The position numbers and the translations under genes were made by a program. Positions 17,639 through 27,810 of a stretch of 64,000 nucleotides of DNA are shown here, one piece after another; position 1 is the first letter of the stretch; every line of letters begins with the position of its first letter. Under the pieces are notes generated by a model, which saw only the letters and a list, made by a program, of their open reading frames with translations, ran no database searches and was not told the origin of the DNA. Source of the DNA: Bacteroidia bacterium (GTDB lineage Bacteria > Bacteroidota > Bacteroidia > Bacteroidales > Paludibacteraceae); NCBI GenBank assembly GCA_009929375.1, contig SAAO01000007.1, positions 1 to 64,000 of the forward strand. The letters run 5' to 3'.

Positions 17639-17747
17639 TTATTAATTTTATTATCCCAATGAATCCATACAATCAATACTGAGCCTGAATGGAAGCATTG
17701 AACGCTTATAACTTTATGTAGCTGTTGTCTATATCGGTTATTTGATG

Positions 17748-17755
17748 TAATTTTG
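17748..17755 (+). promoter_or_regulatory. -7 element of pyrK-pyrD
   Basis: TAATTTTG, 72 bases before the pyrK start. Confidence 0.5.
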
Positions 17756-17827
17756 TGTCCCGATAATATCAGGCAACATAATCAGTCAGTTTTTGTATAA
17801 TTATCTGACTATTAAACAATTAAACGA

Positions 17828-18598
17828 ATGAAGAAATTCATGTTGGATTTGGTTGTAAAAGAGAATAAATCATTAAACAATCAATATTCCCTTGTAATCC
17901 TTACTTCAGCTGACCCGCTTCCTCCCATGTTACCAGGTCAGTTTGCCGAGGTAAGAGTCGATAATTCCCCGAACACTTTTCTCAGACGGCCCATTTCGAT
18001 AAATTTTGTGGATATTGAAAAAAATGAACTCTGGCTTTTGATTCAAAAAGTTGGTGAGGGGACCCGCAAGCTATGTGAAGCTTCAATTGGAGATAGTATA
18101 AATGTACTTCTTCCCTTGGGAAATTCTTTTTCTTTCCCTGCCAATAAGGAGGATAAAGTTTTGCTTGTTGGTGGTGGAGTTGGTATTGCACCATTACTTT
18201 TCTGGGGATCTATGCTTCATGCGAATGGATACAACTGCTCTTTTTTGCTTGGAGGACGATCAGCAGAGAATTTACTTCAGCTTAATGATTTTGCTGCATT
18301 TGGAACTGTTTATTCAACGACCGAGGATGGTAGCTATGGAGAAAAAGGGTTTGTGACGCAGCACTCGGTGTTGGAAAGCCAGGATTTCAAAGCAATTTAC
18401 AGTTGTGGGCCTACACCTATGATGAAGGCTGTGGCTGCTTATGCAGGTCGTAAAAACATATTTTGCGAGGTATCTCTTGAGAATACTATGGCGTGCGGTT
18501 TTGGAGCATGTCTTTGTTGTGTAACTGATACTACCGAAGGTCATTTGTGTGTATGTACAGATGGACCGGTATTTAATATATCCAAATTGAAATGGTAG
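17828..18598 (+). CDS. pyrK: Dihydroorotate dehydrogenase B, electron-transfer subunit
   Basis: 256 residues. FAD-binding FNR-like domain first (about 5-100, with RRPISINF near 55), then the NAD-binding domain (about 105-215, [15 protein letters not shown]), then the [2Fe-2S] cysteines in [10 protein letters not shown] and the following CVCTDGPVF (about 222-245). It passes electrons from dihydroorotate to NAD through PyrD. It overlaps pyrD by 7 bases, so the two subunits are translated together. Confidence 0.95.
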   Translation: MKKFMLDLVVKENKSLNNQYSLVILTSADPLPPMLPGQFAEVRVDNSPNTFLRRPISINFVDIEKNELWLLIQKVGEGTRKLCEASIGDSINVLLPLGNSFSFPANKEDKVLLVGGGVGIAPLLFWGSMLHANGYNCSFLLGGRSAENLLQLNDFAAFGTVYSTTEDGSYGEKGFVTQHSVLESQDFKAIYSCGPTPMMKAVAAYAGRKNIFCEVSLENTMACGFGACLCCVTDTTEGHLCVCTDGPVFNISKLKW

Positions 18599-19503
18599 AT
18601 TTAAGCATTAAATTAGGGCAAATGCAGTTGAAAAATCCGGTTATGACTGCATCCGGTACATTTGGCTATGGAGTTGAGTACTCTGATTTCATGGATGTGT
18701 CGCGAATTGGTGGTATAATTGTAAAGGGTACAACGCTTCGCGATAGACAAGGAAACCCTTATCCACGAATGGCTGAGACTCCTTCTGGTATGTTAAACGC
18801 TGTAGGACTGCAAAATAAGGGTGTGGATTACTTTATTAAACACATTTATCCAACTGTAAAAGATATCAATACAGATATATTTGTGAATGTTTCAGGATCA
18901 ACTGTTGAAGACTATATTGAGACAGCCGAAAGATTGAATGATCTTGAAAAAATACCCGGAATAGAACTGAACATTTCATGCCCTAATGTAAAAGAAGGAG
19001 GAATGGCATTCGGAACAAGTTGCCCATCTGCTGCTCAGGTAGTTAAGTCTGTGCGAAGAGTGTATAAAAAAGAACTTATGGTGAAGCTTTCGCCTAATGT
19101 GACTGATATTTCGGAGATTGCCCTTGCTGTTGAAGCCCAGGGAGCTGATTCTATCTCATTAATCAATACTTTATTGGGAATGGCTATCGATGCTGAAAAA
19201 CGCCGGCCTGTGCTTTCCACTGTAACAGGAGGATTATCCGGACCTGCTGTAAAGCCTGTCGCTCTTCGTATGGTTTGGCAGGTAGCAAAGGCAGTAAAAA
19301 TCCCGGTGGTGGGAATGGGCGGAATTATGAATGCCACTGATGCCATCGAATTTATGCTTGCTGGTGCCTCTGCTGTACAAATTGGTACTGCCAATTTTAT
19401 TGATCCTACTATAACTGCTAAAGTGATTGACGGTATTGAGGACTATCTTGTTTGTCATAAACTTAGTTCAGTGAGAGATTTGATTGGTGCTCTTGAAGTT
19501 TAA
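18592..19503 (+). CDS. pyrD: Dihydroorotate dehydrogenase B, catalytic subunit
   Basis: 303 residues, a class 1B FMN enzyme oxidising dihydroorotate to orotate. The catalytic cysteine lies in [11 protein letters not shown] (near residue 129), FMN contacts in ASGTFGYG and KGTTLRDR at the start, and phosphate binding in [15 protein letters not shown] and [12 protein letters not shown] near the end. Requires PyrK, encoded just upstream with a 7-base overlap. The CapA-like gene follows 27 bases later. Confidence 0.96.
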   Translation: MVDLSIKLGQMQLKNPVMTASGTFGYGVEYSDFMDVSRIGGIIVKGTTLRDRQGNPYPRMAETPSGMLNAVGLQNKGVDYFIKHIYPTVKDINTDIFVNVSGSTVEDYIETAERLNDLEKIPGIELNISCPNVKEGGMAFGTSCPSAAQVVKSVRRVYKKELMVKLSPNVTDISEIALAVEAQGADSISLINTLLGMAIDAEKRRPVLSTVTGGLSGPAVKPVALRMVWQVAKAVKIPVVGMGGIMNATDAIEFMLAGASAVQIGTANFIDPTITAKVIDGIEDYLVCHKLSSVRDLIGALEV

Positions 19504-19530
19504 CTAAAACAACCAATTATTCAGCGTATT

Positions 19531-20655
19531 ATGAAAAAAGCATCAATATTATTTTTGCTGTTATTTCTTTTTTGCAGTTTCCTGCAAAAGGAGAATAGTG
19601 AACGTGATCTTTTTGTAGAAAAGGATAATATTGTGCTTGTATTTTCCGGTGATATTATGGGGCATTCTCCTCAATTTAAAGCAGCTTATAATCCCAAAAC
19701 CGGAAAATATAACTATGATGCATGCTTTCAGTATGTAAAACCCTATATTGAAGAGGCTGATTTTGCTGTTACTAATCTCGAAGTACCACTTGCAGGCGTA
19801 CCTTACAGCGGGTATCCAAATTTTTCAAGCCCCGATGCTTTGCTTGATGGACTGAAATCTGCCGGATATGATGTCATTCTTACTGCTAATAATCATGTGG
19901 TTGATCGTGGTAAGGCCGGTCTTGAACGAACCATTAAAACTATTAAAAGTCGTGATTTGCGTCATGCCGGTAGTTATATGAATAAGCAACAACGCGATAG
20001 TATTTATCCAATCATCCTTGAAAAACATAATTTTCGCATTGCATTACTCAATTGTACTTATGGAACCAATGGAATTTCTGTAATATCGCCAAATCTTGTC
20101 AATATGATTGATACATTGGAGATTATGTCTGATATTAAACGTTGCGAAGAGCTAGAGTCTAACTTTATTATAATGACCATTCACTGGGGAAACGAGTATG
20201 AATTACAGGCTTCGGATGCTCAAAAGGAACTTGCTGGTTTTTTAGTCCGTTCGGGTGTTGATATGATAGTTGGAAGTCATCCACATGTGGTGCAAAATAT
20301 GGAATATATTCAGAATGGAATAAGAAATGTTCCTGTTTATTATTCGTTGGGCAATTCAATTTCAAATCAGCGGAAACCGCATACAAACGGAGGAATTATG
20401 CTTCGTGCTGAAATCAATCCAATTACTAAATCAGTCAAAACAAGTTACATGCCGATCTTTGTACACAAAGGGGTTTTAAATGGCAAATTTCAGTTTTATT
20501 TAGTCCCGTCTATTGATTATATAAAACAACCAGATGCATTCAAATTAGCGCCCACAGATAGTGCTGCAATTATGTTCTTCGATACCGAGACCAGAAAGCG
20601 ACTTTCTAATACAACTCTTTGGGACAAAAGCTTTCAAACTACTACTCTGAATTGA
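19531..20655 (+). CDS. CapA-family (PGA_cap) metallophosphatase-like protein
   Basis: 374 residues with an N-terminal hydrophobic segment (about 4-20), probably a signal peptide or anchor. The core has the CapA calcineurin-like motifs: FSGDIMGHSP (near 38), VTNLEVPL, TANNHVVDRGKAGL (near 113), HWGNEYEL and VGSHPHVVQ (about 250). Named for poly-gamma-glutamate capsule synthesis, but most such proteins have no proven role. It is cotranscribed with pyrK-pyrD by spacing (27 bases); a terminator follows. Confidence 0.85.
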   Translation: MKKASILFLLLFLFCSFLQKENSERDLFVEKDNIVLVFSGDIMGHSPQFKAAYNPKTGKYNYDACFQYVKPYIEEADFAVTNLEVPLAGVPYSGYPNFSSPDALLDGLKSAGYDVILTANNHVVDRGKAGLERTIKTIKSRDLRHAGSYMNKQQRDSIYPIILEKHNFRIALLNCTYGTNGISVISPNLVNMIDTLEIMSDIKRCEELESNFIIMTIHWGNEYELQASDAQKELAGFLVRSGVDMIVGSHPHVVQNMEYIQNGIRNVPVYYSLGNSISNQRKPHTNGGIMLRAEINPITKSVKTSYMPIFVHKGVLNGKFQFYLVPSIDYIKQPDAFKLAPTDSAAIMFFDTETRKRLSNTTLWDKSFQTTTLN

Positions 20656-20683
20656 GTAACTGAATCAGCGAACATAGAAACTA

Positions 20684-20720
20684 ACTGAAATTTTATTGCA
20701 AATTTCAGTTTTTTTTTGTT
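20684..20720 (+). terminator. Intrinsic terminator after the CapA-like gene
   Basis: Perfect arms ACTGAAATTT (20684-20693) and AAATTTCAGT (20700-20709), then a T run. Confidence 0.85.
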
Positions 20721-20741
20721 TTCATACCAGAACTTTAGTTG

Positions 20742-20749
20742 TAAATTTG
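20742..20749 (+). promoter_or_regulatory. -7 element before the esterase gene
   Basis: TAAATTTG, 55 bases before the ATG at 20805. Confidence 0.5.
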
Positions 20750-20804
20750 TATCCCTGTCTTTAAAAATTTCTATCATTTGATTTATTGTCGTTTACAATT
20801 AAAT

Positions 20805-21728
20805 ATGAAAATCCGAATTCTGATTTTATTTATATTATTTCCCTTTTTGCTGTTTGCTTCCGTTAAAATTGAAAATTTTGATTTTGCTGTTCGTGATACT
20901 CTGACGCTGAGTCTCGATGTATATTATCCCGAAGTAAAGTCGGATACAACAGCCTGCCTGATATATGTGTACGGAGGTGGTTTTTTTGCCGGCTCAAAAG
21001 ATCAGGAATACAATGTAAGGTTTTGTAAAGCCATGTCCGACAGCGGATTTGTTGTAGCAGCTATTGATTACCGTTTGGGTATGAAAGGTGTAAATAAACG
21101 AGGATTAAGCGCTGTAAAGCCTTTGGTTCGTTCCATTAATATGGCTACAGAAGATTTATTTGCCGCAAGTGCATTTCTCTACAAAAATGCAGGAAAGATT
21201 GGTTTTGATAAGTCCAGAATGGTTTTAGTCGGTTCAAGTGCTGGTGCAATAGCTTCATTACAGGCAGATTATGAACTTTCGAATAGTTTTGAAAGAGTTG
21301 GAATATTACCATCTGATTTCAGATATGCGGCTGTTATTGCCTTCGCTGGTGGAATTTACAGCGAAGAAGGAAAACCCGACTATAAAAAACAGCCTGCACC
21401 CACCATGTTTTTTCACGGGATGGATGATAAGATAGTTAAATATGATTTTATGCAGGCCATTCGCAGAGGTTTTTTTGGAACAAAAGCTCTGACAAATGTT
21501 TTTGAATCAAAAGGTTATCAGTACGTTACATGGAGGTTTAAAAATATCGGACACGAAATGAGTTATTTGCCCATGGAGTATTACAAAAAGGAAATTACAT
21601 GGTTTGTTCGGGATGTGGTTTATCTTAAACGTAAGTACAGCATGGATGTGACAGTGAGCAATCATAACTTACCGAAAGCTGAGTTTGGAAGCTGGTCGGT
21701 GAGAAAATTATATAAACGAAAATTCTAA
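20805..21728 (+). CDS. Secreted alpha/beta-hydrolase, esterase-like
   Basis: 307 residues from the ATG at 20805, which begins a clean signal peptide (MKIRILILFILFPFLLFAS); an upstream in-frame ATG at 20778 would disrupt it. Alpha/beta-hydrolase features: oxyanion segment YGGGFFAGS (near 56), nucleophile GSSAG (about 143-147), acid in HGMDDKIVKYD and histidine in NIGHEMSY. It resembles carboxylesterase/BD-FAE-type enzymes; the substrate is unknown. The DUF4494 gene follows 21 bases later. Confidence 0.82.
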   Translation: MKIRILILFILFPFLLFASVKIENFDFAVRDTLTLSLDVYYPEVKSDTTACLIYVYGGGFFAGSKDQEYNVRFCKAMSDSGFVVAAIDYRLGMKGVNKRGLSAVKPLVRSINMATEDLFAASAFLYKNAGKIGFDKSRMVLVGSSAGAIASLQADYELSNSFERVGILPSDFRYAAVIAFAGGIYSEEGKPDYKKQPAPTMFFHGMDDKIVKYDFMQAIRRGFFGTKALTNVFESKGYQYVTWRFKNIGHEMSYLPMEYYKKEITWFVRDVVYLKRKYSMDVTVSNHNLPKAEFGSWSVRKLYKRKF

Positions 21729-21749
21729 CATTATAATAAAAAAATAAGT

Positions 21750-22184
21750 ATGCATACCTGGTTCGAATGTAAAATTAAATACGAAAAAACAGCTGAAGAA
21801 GGCAAAATAGTAAAAGTGAGTGAAGGATATCTGGTTGATGCATTGTCGTTTACCGAAGCAGAAGCCCGAATTATTGAAGAAATGAAGCCTTTTATCAGTG
21901 GCGAATTTCAGGTGGCAAATATTAAACGTGCCCGCATAAATGAAATGTTCTTTAACGAAAACGGTGATAAATGGTATCGTTCAAAGGTGAACTTTATTAC
22001 TCTTGATGAGGAAAAAGGAGTGGAAAAACGAACCGGAGTAACCATGATGGTTCAGGCTTCGGATATAAAAGAAGCGCTTGAGGGAATTATTGAAGGGATG
22101 AAAGGTTCAATGGCTGATTATGAGATCGCCAATATTGCCGAAACGCTTATAATTGATGTATTCAAATACGGCAAAGAAGATTAA
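21750..22184 (+). CDS. DUF4494 family protein
   Basis: 144 residues, cytoplasmic. The start MHTWFECKIKYEKT, the middle LSFTEAEARI and the end ETLIIDVFKY match the Bacteroidetes DUF4494 family, a small beta-rich protein of unknown function. The position before yggS (20 bases) fits what I recall for the family. No catalytic residues can be named. Confidence 0.85.
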   Translation: MHTWFECKIKYEKTAEEGKIVKVSEGYLVDALSFTEAEARIIEEMKPFISGEFQVANIKRARINEMFFNENGDKWYRSKVNFITLDEEKGVEKRTGVTMMVQASDIKEALEGIIEGMKGSMADYEIANIAETLIIDVFKYGKED

Positions 22185-22204
22185 TAATCAATATATTAGT
22201 AATA

Positions 22205-22861
22205 ATGTCAATCGCATCCAATCTTCAGAATATTAGGAAACACATACCAGAAAATGTAAATCTGGTATGTGTTTCGAAGTTTCATCCGAACGAGAGCATA
22301 CTTGAGGCTTATCAGACGGGCGAACGTGTATTCGGAGAAAGTAAGGTACAGGAGCTTTGCACTAAATACGAAACGCTTCCAAAAGATATTCAATGGCATT
22401 TTATTGGTCATTTACAAAGCAATAAAGTAAAATATATTGTAGGTTTCGTAGATCTTATTCATGGTGTTGACAGTCTAAAACTTCTATCCGAAATTGATAA
22501 ACAGGCAGCAAAATCAGATCGAACAGTAAATTGTCTTCTTCAGGTTCATATTGCCGCCGAAGAAACCAAATTCGGATTCTCGCCAGATGAAATCAAAATC
22601 GCATTGAAAGAAGCTTTAGCATACAAGAATGTCAAAATCAAAGGATTGATGGGAATGGCTACTTTTACTGATAATGCTGAGCAGGTAAAATCAGAATTCC
22701 GGCTGTTAAAGTCAATCTTTGATGAGCTGAAACCTCATGCCGGATCTGAATTCTCAATACTTTCGATGGGAATGTCCGACGATTTCAGGCTTGCTATTGA
22801 AGAAGGCAGTAATATGGTACGAATAGGCAGTTCAATTTTCGGAAACCGGAATTATGTCTGA
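22205..22861 (+). CDS. YggS-type PLP homeostasis protein
   Basis: 218 residues of the single-domain PLP-binding barrel family (YggS/PLPBP). The PLP lysine lies in NLVCVSKFHP (near residue 24); GESKVQEL, HFIGHLQSNKVK (near 70) and SMGMSDDFRLAIEEGSNMVR (about 180-199) are family hallmarks. It buffers pyridoxal phosphate and has no known catalytic reaction. It overlaps miaA by 8 bases. Confidence 0.93.
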   Translation: MSIASNLQNIRKHIPENVNLVCVSKFHPNESILEAYQTGERVFGESKVQELCTKYETLPKDIQWHFIGHLQSNKVKYIVGFVDLIHGVDSLKLLSEIDKQAAKSDRTVNCLLQVHIAAEETKFGFSPDEIKIALKEALAYKNVKIKGLMGMATFTDNAEQVKSEFRLLKSIFDELKPHAGSEFSILSMGMSDDFRLAIEEGSNMVRIGSSIFGNRNYV

Positions 22862-23777
22862 AATCAATAAATATCAGCTTATTACGATAACCGGACCTAC
22901 CGCTTCAGGAAAAACAAGCCTTGCGGTGAAATTGGCCGAAAAACTCGATACTCACATTATTAGTGCCGATTCCCGTCAGGTTTATCGGGGAATGGATATT
23001 GGTACAGGCAAAGATTTATCTGAATATCAGATAAATAATAAGGTAATTCCGTATCATCTTATTGACATTTGCGAGGCTGGCGAAAAATACAATTTGTTCG
23101 AATATCAGCACGATTTTTTTGAAACCTACGAAAAAATTCTTCAGTCAGGAAAAACGCCTATTCTCTGTGGTGGTACCGGACTGTACATCGAAGCAGTGCT
23201 GAAAGGCTACAAACTTCTGAAGGTGCCTGAAAATCCTCAATTAAGGGCGGAGTTAACCGGAAAATCGCTTGAAGAGTTGAAGCAGATACTGGCTTCAATG
23301 ATTGCACTACACAATAATACGGATACTGATTCGGCAAAAAGAGCTATCAGGGCAATTGAGATTGCTGAATACACTAAAAATAAACCAGCTGATTATAAGG
23401 AATTTGATCTGATAAATAGTCTGATTGTCGTAGTTGATATTGATAGGGAATTCCGGCGAAAAAAGATTACTGACAGGCTTAAAAAACGTCTTGATGAAGG
23501 TATGGTTGCTGAAGTTGAGAATCTGCTCAAGAGTGGAATTTCTCCTGAAGATTTGATTTATTACGGATTGGAATATAAGTTTCTTACCCTTTATATAACC
23601 GGACAAATCTCATACAATGAGATGTTTACGCAACTTGAAACAGCCATACACCAGTTTGCAAAACGACAAATGACCTGGTTCAGAGGTATGGAGCGAAGGG
23701 GGTTTAAACTTCATTGGGTAAATGCAACAGATCCGGATGAAGATAAAATTGATTATATTCTGAATCTGTGGCAATAA
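22854..23777 (+). CDS. miaA: tRNA dimethylallyltransferase
   Basis: 307 residues. P-loop GPTASGKTS (about 12-20), SADSRQVYRGMDIGTGK (about 41-57), GGTGLYIEAVLKGY and AIHQFAKRQMTWFRG are diagnostic. It adds dimethylallyl to A37 of tRNAs that read UNN codons. It overlaps yggS by 8 bases and converges on tsaB with only 7 bases between stops, so no separate terminator fits. Confidence 0.95.
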   Translation: MSEINKYQLITITGPTASGKTSLAVKLAEKLDTHIISADSRQVYRGMDIGTGKDLSEYQINNKVIPYHLIDICEAGEKYNLFEYQHDFFETYEKILQSGKTPILCGGTGLYIEAVLKGYKLLKVPENPQLRAELTGKSLEELKQILASMIALHNNTDTDSAKRAIRAIEIAEYTKNKPADYKEFDLINSLIVVVDIDREFRRKKITDRLKKRLDEGMVAEVENLLKSGISPEDLIYYGLEYKFLTLYITGQISYNEMFTQLETAIHQFAKRQMTWFRGMERRGFKLHWVNATDPDEDKIDYILNLWQ

Positions 23778-23784
23778 AATCTCT

Positions 23785-24471
23785 TTAAACTTTCTTTTTG
23801 GGCGTTGTTACCTGAAATTCTTTCAGATAAAATGGTTCAAAATAAGCTACATCTTCAGTTTTTCCTTCCGAAAACGCCTTTTCAGAGAAGTATAACATAT
23901 TATCAGACAATGGATTAATGTCCAAAATAAAGACAGAATGAGGGTGGGTGAGTAGTTCCCTGCATTTTTCCATGCCATTACCGAAAAAAACTACATTTTT
24001 TGAGCTAAGATATTCATTATAAACACCTTCAGTAATAATATCTGATTTAATATCACGTACGACATTTAAATCTGCGTCATAAAATGCACTATAAACTTCC
24101 ATACGTCGTGCATCAATCATTGGACAAAACAATGTATTTTCCTTTTTACTAACAACCTGGATAGCAGCATAAGCCATGAGTTGTAAAGTGTTTACAGAAA
24201 TCAGTGGAATATCAAATCCGTAGCACAATCCTTTAGCTGCCGATACACCAATACGCAAACCTGTATACGAACCCGGACCGCTGCTAACAGCAACAGCATC
24301 AGGTTTTGATTTTTCTGCAGGTAAATGTTTCAAAGCTTCCTCAATAAACAAATTCAGCAAAGCTGCATGATTTTGTCCATGATTGTCAGATTTAGAAAAA
24401 ATATTTTTTCCATTACAGCTAAGTGAAACAGAACAAACATGTGTAGAAGTTTCAATATTGAGTATTGTCAT
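23785..24471 (-). CDS. tsaB: tRNA threonylcarbamoyladenosine protein TsaB
   Basis: About 228 residues from the ATG at 24471 (MTILNIETSTHVCSVSLS), the standard family start; an in-frame ATG at 24495 adds eight polar residues. ASKHA-fold motifs: ILNIETST, NHAALL, VSSGPGSYTGLRIGVSAAKG (about 65-84). It pairs with TsaD and TsaE in making t6A37 on ANN-decoding tRNAs. It is a stand-alone gene convergent with miaA. No clear -7 element was found upstream. Confidence 0.93.
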   Translation of the reverse strand: MTILNIETSTHVCSVSLSCNGKNIFSKSDNHGQNHAALLNLFIEEALKHLPAEKSKPDAVAVSSGPGSYTGLRIGVSAAKGLCYGFDIPLISVNTLQLMAYAAIQVVSKKENTLFCPMIDARRMEVYSAFYDADLNVVRDIKSDIITEGVYNEYLSSKNVVFFGNGMEKCRELLTHPHSVFILDINPLSDNMLYFSEKAFSEGKTEDVAYFEPFYLKEFQVTTPKKKV

Positions 24472-24634
24472 ATGTGCTTGTTTATGAGGTTTCAATCAGA
24501 TATTATTTGTTATTAAAAAATCATATAATTTATATTATGTCAAATAGAAATATGCTGAATCTGATATCCTCTATTTTCCTCCTTCAAAAAGAAATTTACT
24601 GATCCTGATAGATTGTACATAATAATTAAATGAT

Positions 24635-24673
24635 AAAACAAAAGCCGTACATTTCATTGACGGCTTTTGTTTA
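24635..24673 (-). terminator. Intrinsic terminator after the aspS unit
   Basis: Arms AACAAAAGCCGT and ACGGCTTTTGTT (about 24637-24648 and 24660-24671). It lies 16 bases past the minus-strand stop at 24689. Confidence 0.75.
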
Positions 24674-24688
24674 TATTGATTTTAGAAA

Positions 24689-24937
24689 TTATTCAAATAA
24701 CCCAACAATTTTCATTCTGAAATCGAATAAATTTTTGATATCGTCCGACGAATCTACTTTGCCATCAAAACTTTGTAAATATTCAATGTAAGCATTACGG
24801 ATACCAACAAAATTGGGATGGTCAGAAAGCGTTTTAAATACCTCCCCTGACAGCAAATTTGGTTCACGCCCGAGGCTCAGTGCGCTTAAAGCTTCAATAA
24901 TCTGTTCAGCTTTGTCTTTTACTTCCTTTTCAGTCAT
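24689..24937 (-). CDS. Unknown small acidic protein
   Basis: 82 residues, soluble, probably helical. I do not recognise a family. The sequence begins MTEKEVKDKAEQIIEALSAL and has no cysteine, no membrane segment and no known motif. It starts 29 bases after the aspS stop in the same direction and is followed by a terminator, so it is likely the last gene of the aspS transcript. Coding character is supported by codon-like third-base use and by its fit in the unit. Confidence 0.65.
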   Translation of the reverse strand: MTEKEVKDKAEQIIEALSALSLGREPNLLSGEVFKTLSDHPNFVGIRNAYIEYLQSFDGKVDSSDDIKNLFDFRMKIVGLFE

Positions 24938-24966
24938 AATAATTGATTGTTTATTAGTTATTTGAC

Positions 24967-26724
24967 TTATTTTTCTTTAATATCGATTATCAGATTAAGC
25001 TCGTCTAGTTGAGATTGATCAATGACAGACGGTGCATCAATCATCACGTCGCGACCGGAATTGTTTTTTGGGAATGCAATACAATCGCGGATGCTATCCA
25101 AACCGGCAAAAAGTGAAACGAGACGATCGAGACCAAAAGCCAGTCCTCCATGAGGTGGAGCTCCGTATTTGAAAGCACTCATAAGGAATCCAAACTGTGC
25201 CTGAGCTTTTTCAGGAGTAAATCCAAGCAATTCGAACATACGGTTTTGCAGTGCGCTGTCGTGAATACGAATCGATCCACCACCAAGTTCCACACCATTG
25301 ATAACCATGTCGTATGCAGTGGCCCTCACCTGCCCCGGATCGGTGTCGAGAAGCGGTACATCGTCGAGATTTGGAGATGTAAATGGGTGATGTGTAGCAT
25401 AATAGCGTTGAGTTTCCTCATCCCATTCGAACAAAGGAAAATCTATTACCCACAATGGAGCATATACGTTTTTATCACGAAGTCCTAGTCGGAATCCCAT
25501 TTCAAGGCGTAATTCGCACAAAGCTTTCTGTGTTTTAGTTTTAGCTCCTGCCAGAATCAGAATCAAGTCACCCGCTTTGGCATCAAACATTTCAGCTATT
25601 GCTTTCAGATCGTCCTGAGAATAAAATTTATCAATAGAAGACTTGAAACTTCCGTCCATTTCGCAACGAATAAACACAAGCCCCTTCGCTCCTATTTGCG
25701 GACGTTTCACAAAATCAGTCAGTTCATCGATTTGTTTGCGTGTGTAAGCAGCACAACCGCTTGCACAAATACCACCCACATAAGCCGCATCATCAAAAAC
25801 CACAAAATTATGTCCGGATACGGCTTCCTTAAGCTCAACAAATTTCATATCGAAACGAATGTCCGGTTTGTCAGAACCATAGTATTTCATTGCATCGTGC
25901 CATGTCATACGTGGAAATGGCTCATTCATGTCGATGTCTTTCACAAATTTGAAAAGATGTTTCATCATACCTTCAAAAGTGTTGAGCACATCTTCCTGTT
26001 TTACAAACGACATTTCGCAATCGATTTGAGTAAACTCAGGCTGACGGTCGGCACGAAGGTCTTCGTCGCGGAAACATTTGGCTATCTGGAAGTAACGATC
26101 GAAACCTGAAACCATTAAAAGCTGCTTGAACAGCTGTGGCGATTGCGGTAGAGCGTAAAATTCACCCGGATTCATGCGTGAAGGAACCACAAAGTCGCGT
26201 GCTCCTTCTGGTGTAGAACCAATCAGAATGGGAGTTTCCACTTCGAGAAAACCCATTTGATCAAGGTACCGACGCGTTTCGAATGCAATCTGATGACGCA
26301 GCATAAGATTGGCTCTCACATTGTTACGACGAAGGTCGAGGTAACGGTATTTCATGCGGATATCATCTCCACCATCGGTATTGTCTTCGATGGTAAACGG
26401 AGGTGTTTGAGCTTCGTTCAGAATTACAAGCTCTGTGGCCAGGATTTCGATTTCGCCTGTAGGGATATTATTGTTTTTATTACTACGTTCAGCTACGACA
26501 CCTGTCACCTGAATTACAAATTCACGTCCGAGTTTGTTTGCCAGTTCGCAAAGGTCTGCATCTGTTTCGTTGTTGAAAACAAGTTGAGTGACGCCATAAC
26601 GGTCACGAATATCCACGAAAGTCATTCCTCCCATTTTACGTGCTTTGTGCACCCAACCTGAAAGTGTGACTGTTTGTCCTGCATTTGAAAGGCGAAGTTC
26701 GCCACAAGTGTGTGTTCTGTACAT
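24967..26724 (-). CDS. aspS: Aspartyl-tRNA synthetase, bacterial type
   Basis: 585 residues, the usual bacterial length. An N-terminal OB-fold anticodon-binding domain (about 1-105), class II motif 1 around [10 protein letters not shown] (near 129), motif 2 [18 protein letters not shown] (near 217-234), the GAD insertion (about 290-415) and motif 3 [13 protein letters not shown] (near 543). Charges tRNA-Asp; since the window shows no GatCAB, whether it is discriminating cannot be judged. The -7 element is at 26783. Confidence 0.97.
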   Translation of the reverse strand: MYRTHTCGELRLSNAGQTVTLSGWVHKARKMGGMTFVDIRDRYGVTQLVFNNETDADLCELANKLGREFVIQVTGVVAERSNKNNNIPTGEIEILATELVILNEAQTPPFTIEDNTDGGDDIRMKYRYLDLRRNNVRANLMLRHQIAFETRRYLDQMGFLEVETPILIGSTPEGARDFVVPSRMNPGEFYALPQSPQLFKQLLMVSGFDRYFQIAKCFRDEDLRADRQPEFTQIDCEMSFVKQEDVLNTFEGMMKHLFKFVKDIDMNEPFPRMTWHDAMKYYGSDKPDIRFDMKFVELKEAVSGHNFVVFDDAAYVGGICASGCAAYTRKQIDELTDFVKRPQIGAKGLVFIRCEMDGSFKSSIDKFYSQDDLKAIAEMFDAKAGDLILILAGAKTKTQKALCELRLEMGFRLGLRDKNVYAPLWVIDFPLFEWDEETQRYYATHHPFTSPNLDDVPLLDTDPGQVRATAYDMVINGVELGGGSIRIHDSALQNRMFELLGFTPEKAQAQFGFLMSAFKYGAPPHGGLAFGLDRLVSLFAGLDSIRDCIAFPKNNSGRDVMIDAPSVIDQSQLDELNLIIDIKEK

Positions 26725-26782
26725 TAATTATAATGAATTAGAGAATGATTATCCGATATTGCATTTGTAAATAAATCAGACA

Positions 26783-26790
26783 CAAAAATA
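26783..26790 (-). promoter_or_regulatory. -7 element of aspS
   Basis: Minus-strand TATTTTTG, 59 bases before the aspS start. No clear -33 box. Confidence 0.5.
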
Positions 26791-26821
26791 TAAAAAAAAA
26801 TGCTATTGCGGCACTGCAAAC

Positions 26822-26857
26822 AAAAAAAGATGCAGATAAACAAATACCTGCATCTTA
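26822..26857 (-). terminator. Intrinsic terminator after fabD
   Basis: Arms GATGCAG (26829-26835) and CTGCATC (26848-26854); on the minus strand seven T follow. It lies 18 bases past the fabD stop. Confidence 0.88.
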
Positions 26858-26874
26858 TTTAGTGAAAACAATGC

Positions 26875-27747
26875 TTAACCAACAGTAACGTCAGCAGAAA
26901 TTTTCTTTACAAGACCTTTCAAAACATCGCCGGGTCCCAACTCGATAAACTCAACAGCCCCTTCAGTAACCATATTTTTAACTGTTTGAGTCCAGCGAAC
27001 CGGTGCAGTAAGCTGAGCAATGAGGTTTTGCTTGATTTGTTCCGGTTCTGTCTGTGGATATGCGTTAACGTTCTGATAAACAGGACAAACCGGATTTGAG
27101 AATGTAGTGTTGTTAATAGCAGCCTGAAGTTCTTCGCTTGCAGGTTGCATCAATGGTGAGTGGAATGCGCCACCAACAGGTAGTTTCAGAGCACGTTTAG
27201 CTCCTTTTTCCTTGAGAAGCTCGCAGGCTTTGTCAATTCCTTCGATTGAACCTGAAATAACCAACTGACCCGGGCAATTGTAGTTAGCGGGAACCACCAC
27301 AAGTTCAGTAATGCTGTCACAAACCTCTTCCACATCTTCATCGCTGAGTCCAAGCACTGCAGCCATTGTCGAAGGTTCAATTTCACAGGCTTTTTGCATT
27401 GCCATAGCACGTGCATACACAAGTTTCAGACCATCTTCGAACGACAGAGCTCCTGCAGCTACGAGTGCAGAAAATTCTCCAAGTGAGTGTCCTGCAACCA
27501 TATCAGGTTTAAAATCTTCACCCAAAACGAATGCTGAAATTACAGAATGCAGAAAAACAGCAGGTTGCGTTACCTTAGTTTGTTTCAGATCTTCGGGAGT
27601 ACCTTCGAACATGAGATCGGTAATGCGAAATCCTAAGATTTCATTGGCTTTTTCGAAGAGTTCTTTTGCTAAAGGCGATTGTTCGTACAGGTCCTTGCCC
27701 ATACCTACAAACTGTGCTCCCTGACCGGGAAAAACGTAAGCTTTCAT
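26875..27747 (-). CDS. fabD: Malonyl-CoA:ACP transacylase
   Basis: 290 residues. GQGAQFVGMG (about 8-17), the catalytic serine in AGHSLGEFSALVA (Ser88) and the catalytic histidine in GAFHSPLM (near 194) are all present. It loads malonyl onto acyl carrier protein for fatty-acid elongation. The gene stands alone. Its leader is long: the nearest good -7 element is at 28000, about 250 bases upstream, and a stable hairpin sits at 27773-27810. Confidence 0.95.
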   Translation of the reverse strand: MKAYVFPGQGAQFVGMGKDLYEQSPLAKELFEKANEILGFRITDLMFEGTPEDLKQTKVTQPAVFLHSVISAFVLGEDFKPDMVAGHSLGEFSALVAAGALSFEDGLKLVYARAMAMQKACEIEPSTMAAVLGLSDEDVEEVCDSITELVVVPANYNCPGQLVISGSIEGIDKACELLKEKGAKRALKLPVGGAFHSPLMQPASEELQAAINNTTFSNPVCPVYQNVNAYPQTEPEQIKQNLIAQLTAPVRWTQTVKNMVTEGAVEFIELGPGDVLKGLVKKISADVTVG

Positions 27748-27772
27748 ACGATAATAATTGATTTTAAAGGTG

Positions 27773-27810
27773 GTATGAAACCTGCTCCGAAAACCGGAGT
27801 CATTTCATAC
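27773..27810 (-). promoter_or_regulatory. Two-part hairpin in the fabD leader
   Basis: Outer arms GTATGAAA (27773-27780) and TTTCATAC (27803-27810) enclose inner arms CTCCG (27785-27789) and CGGAG (27795-27799). It lies 26 bases before the fabD ATG with no T run, so it is not a standard terminator. A regulatory role is inferred. Confidence 0.45.
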
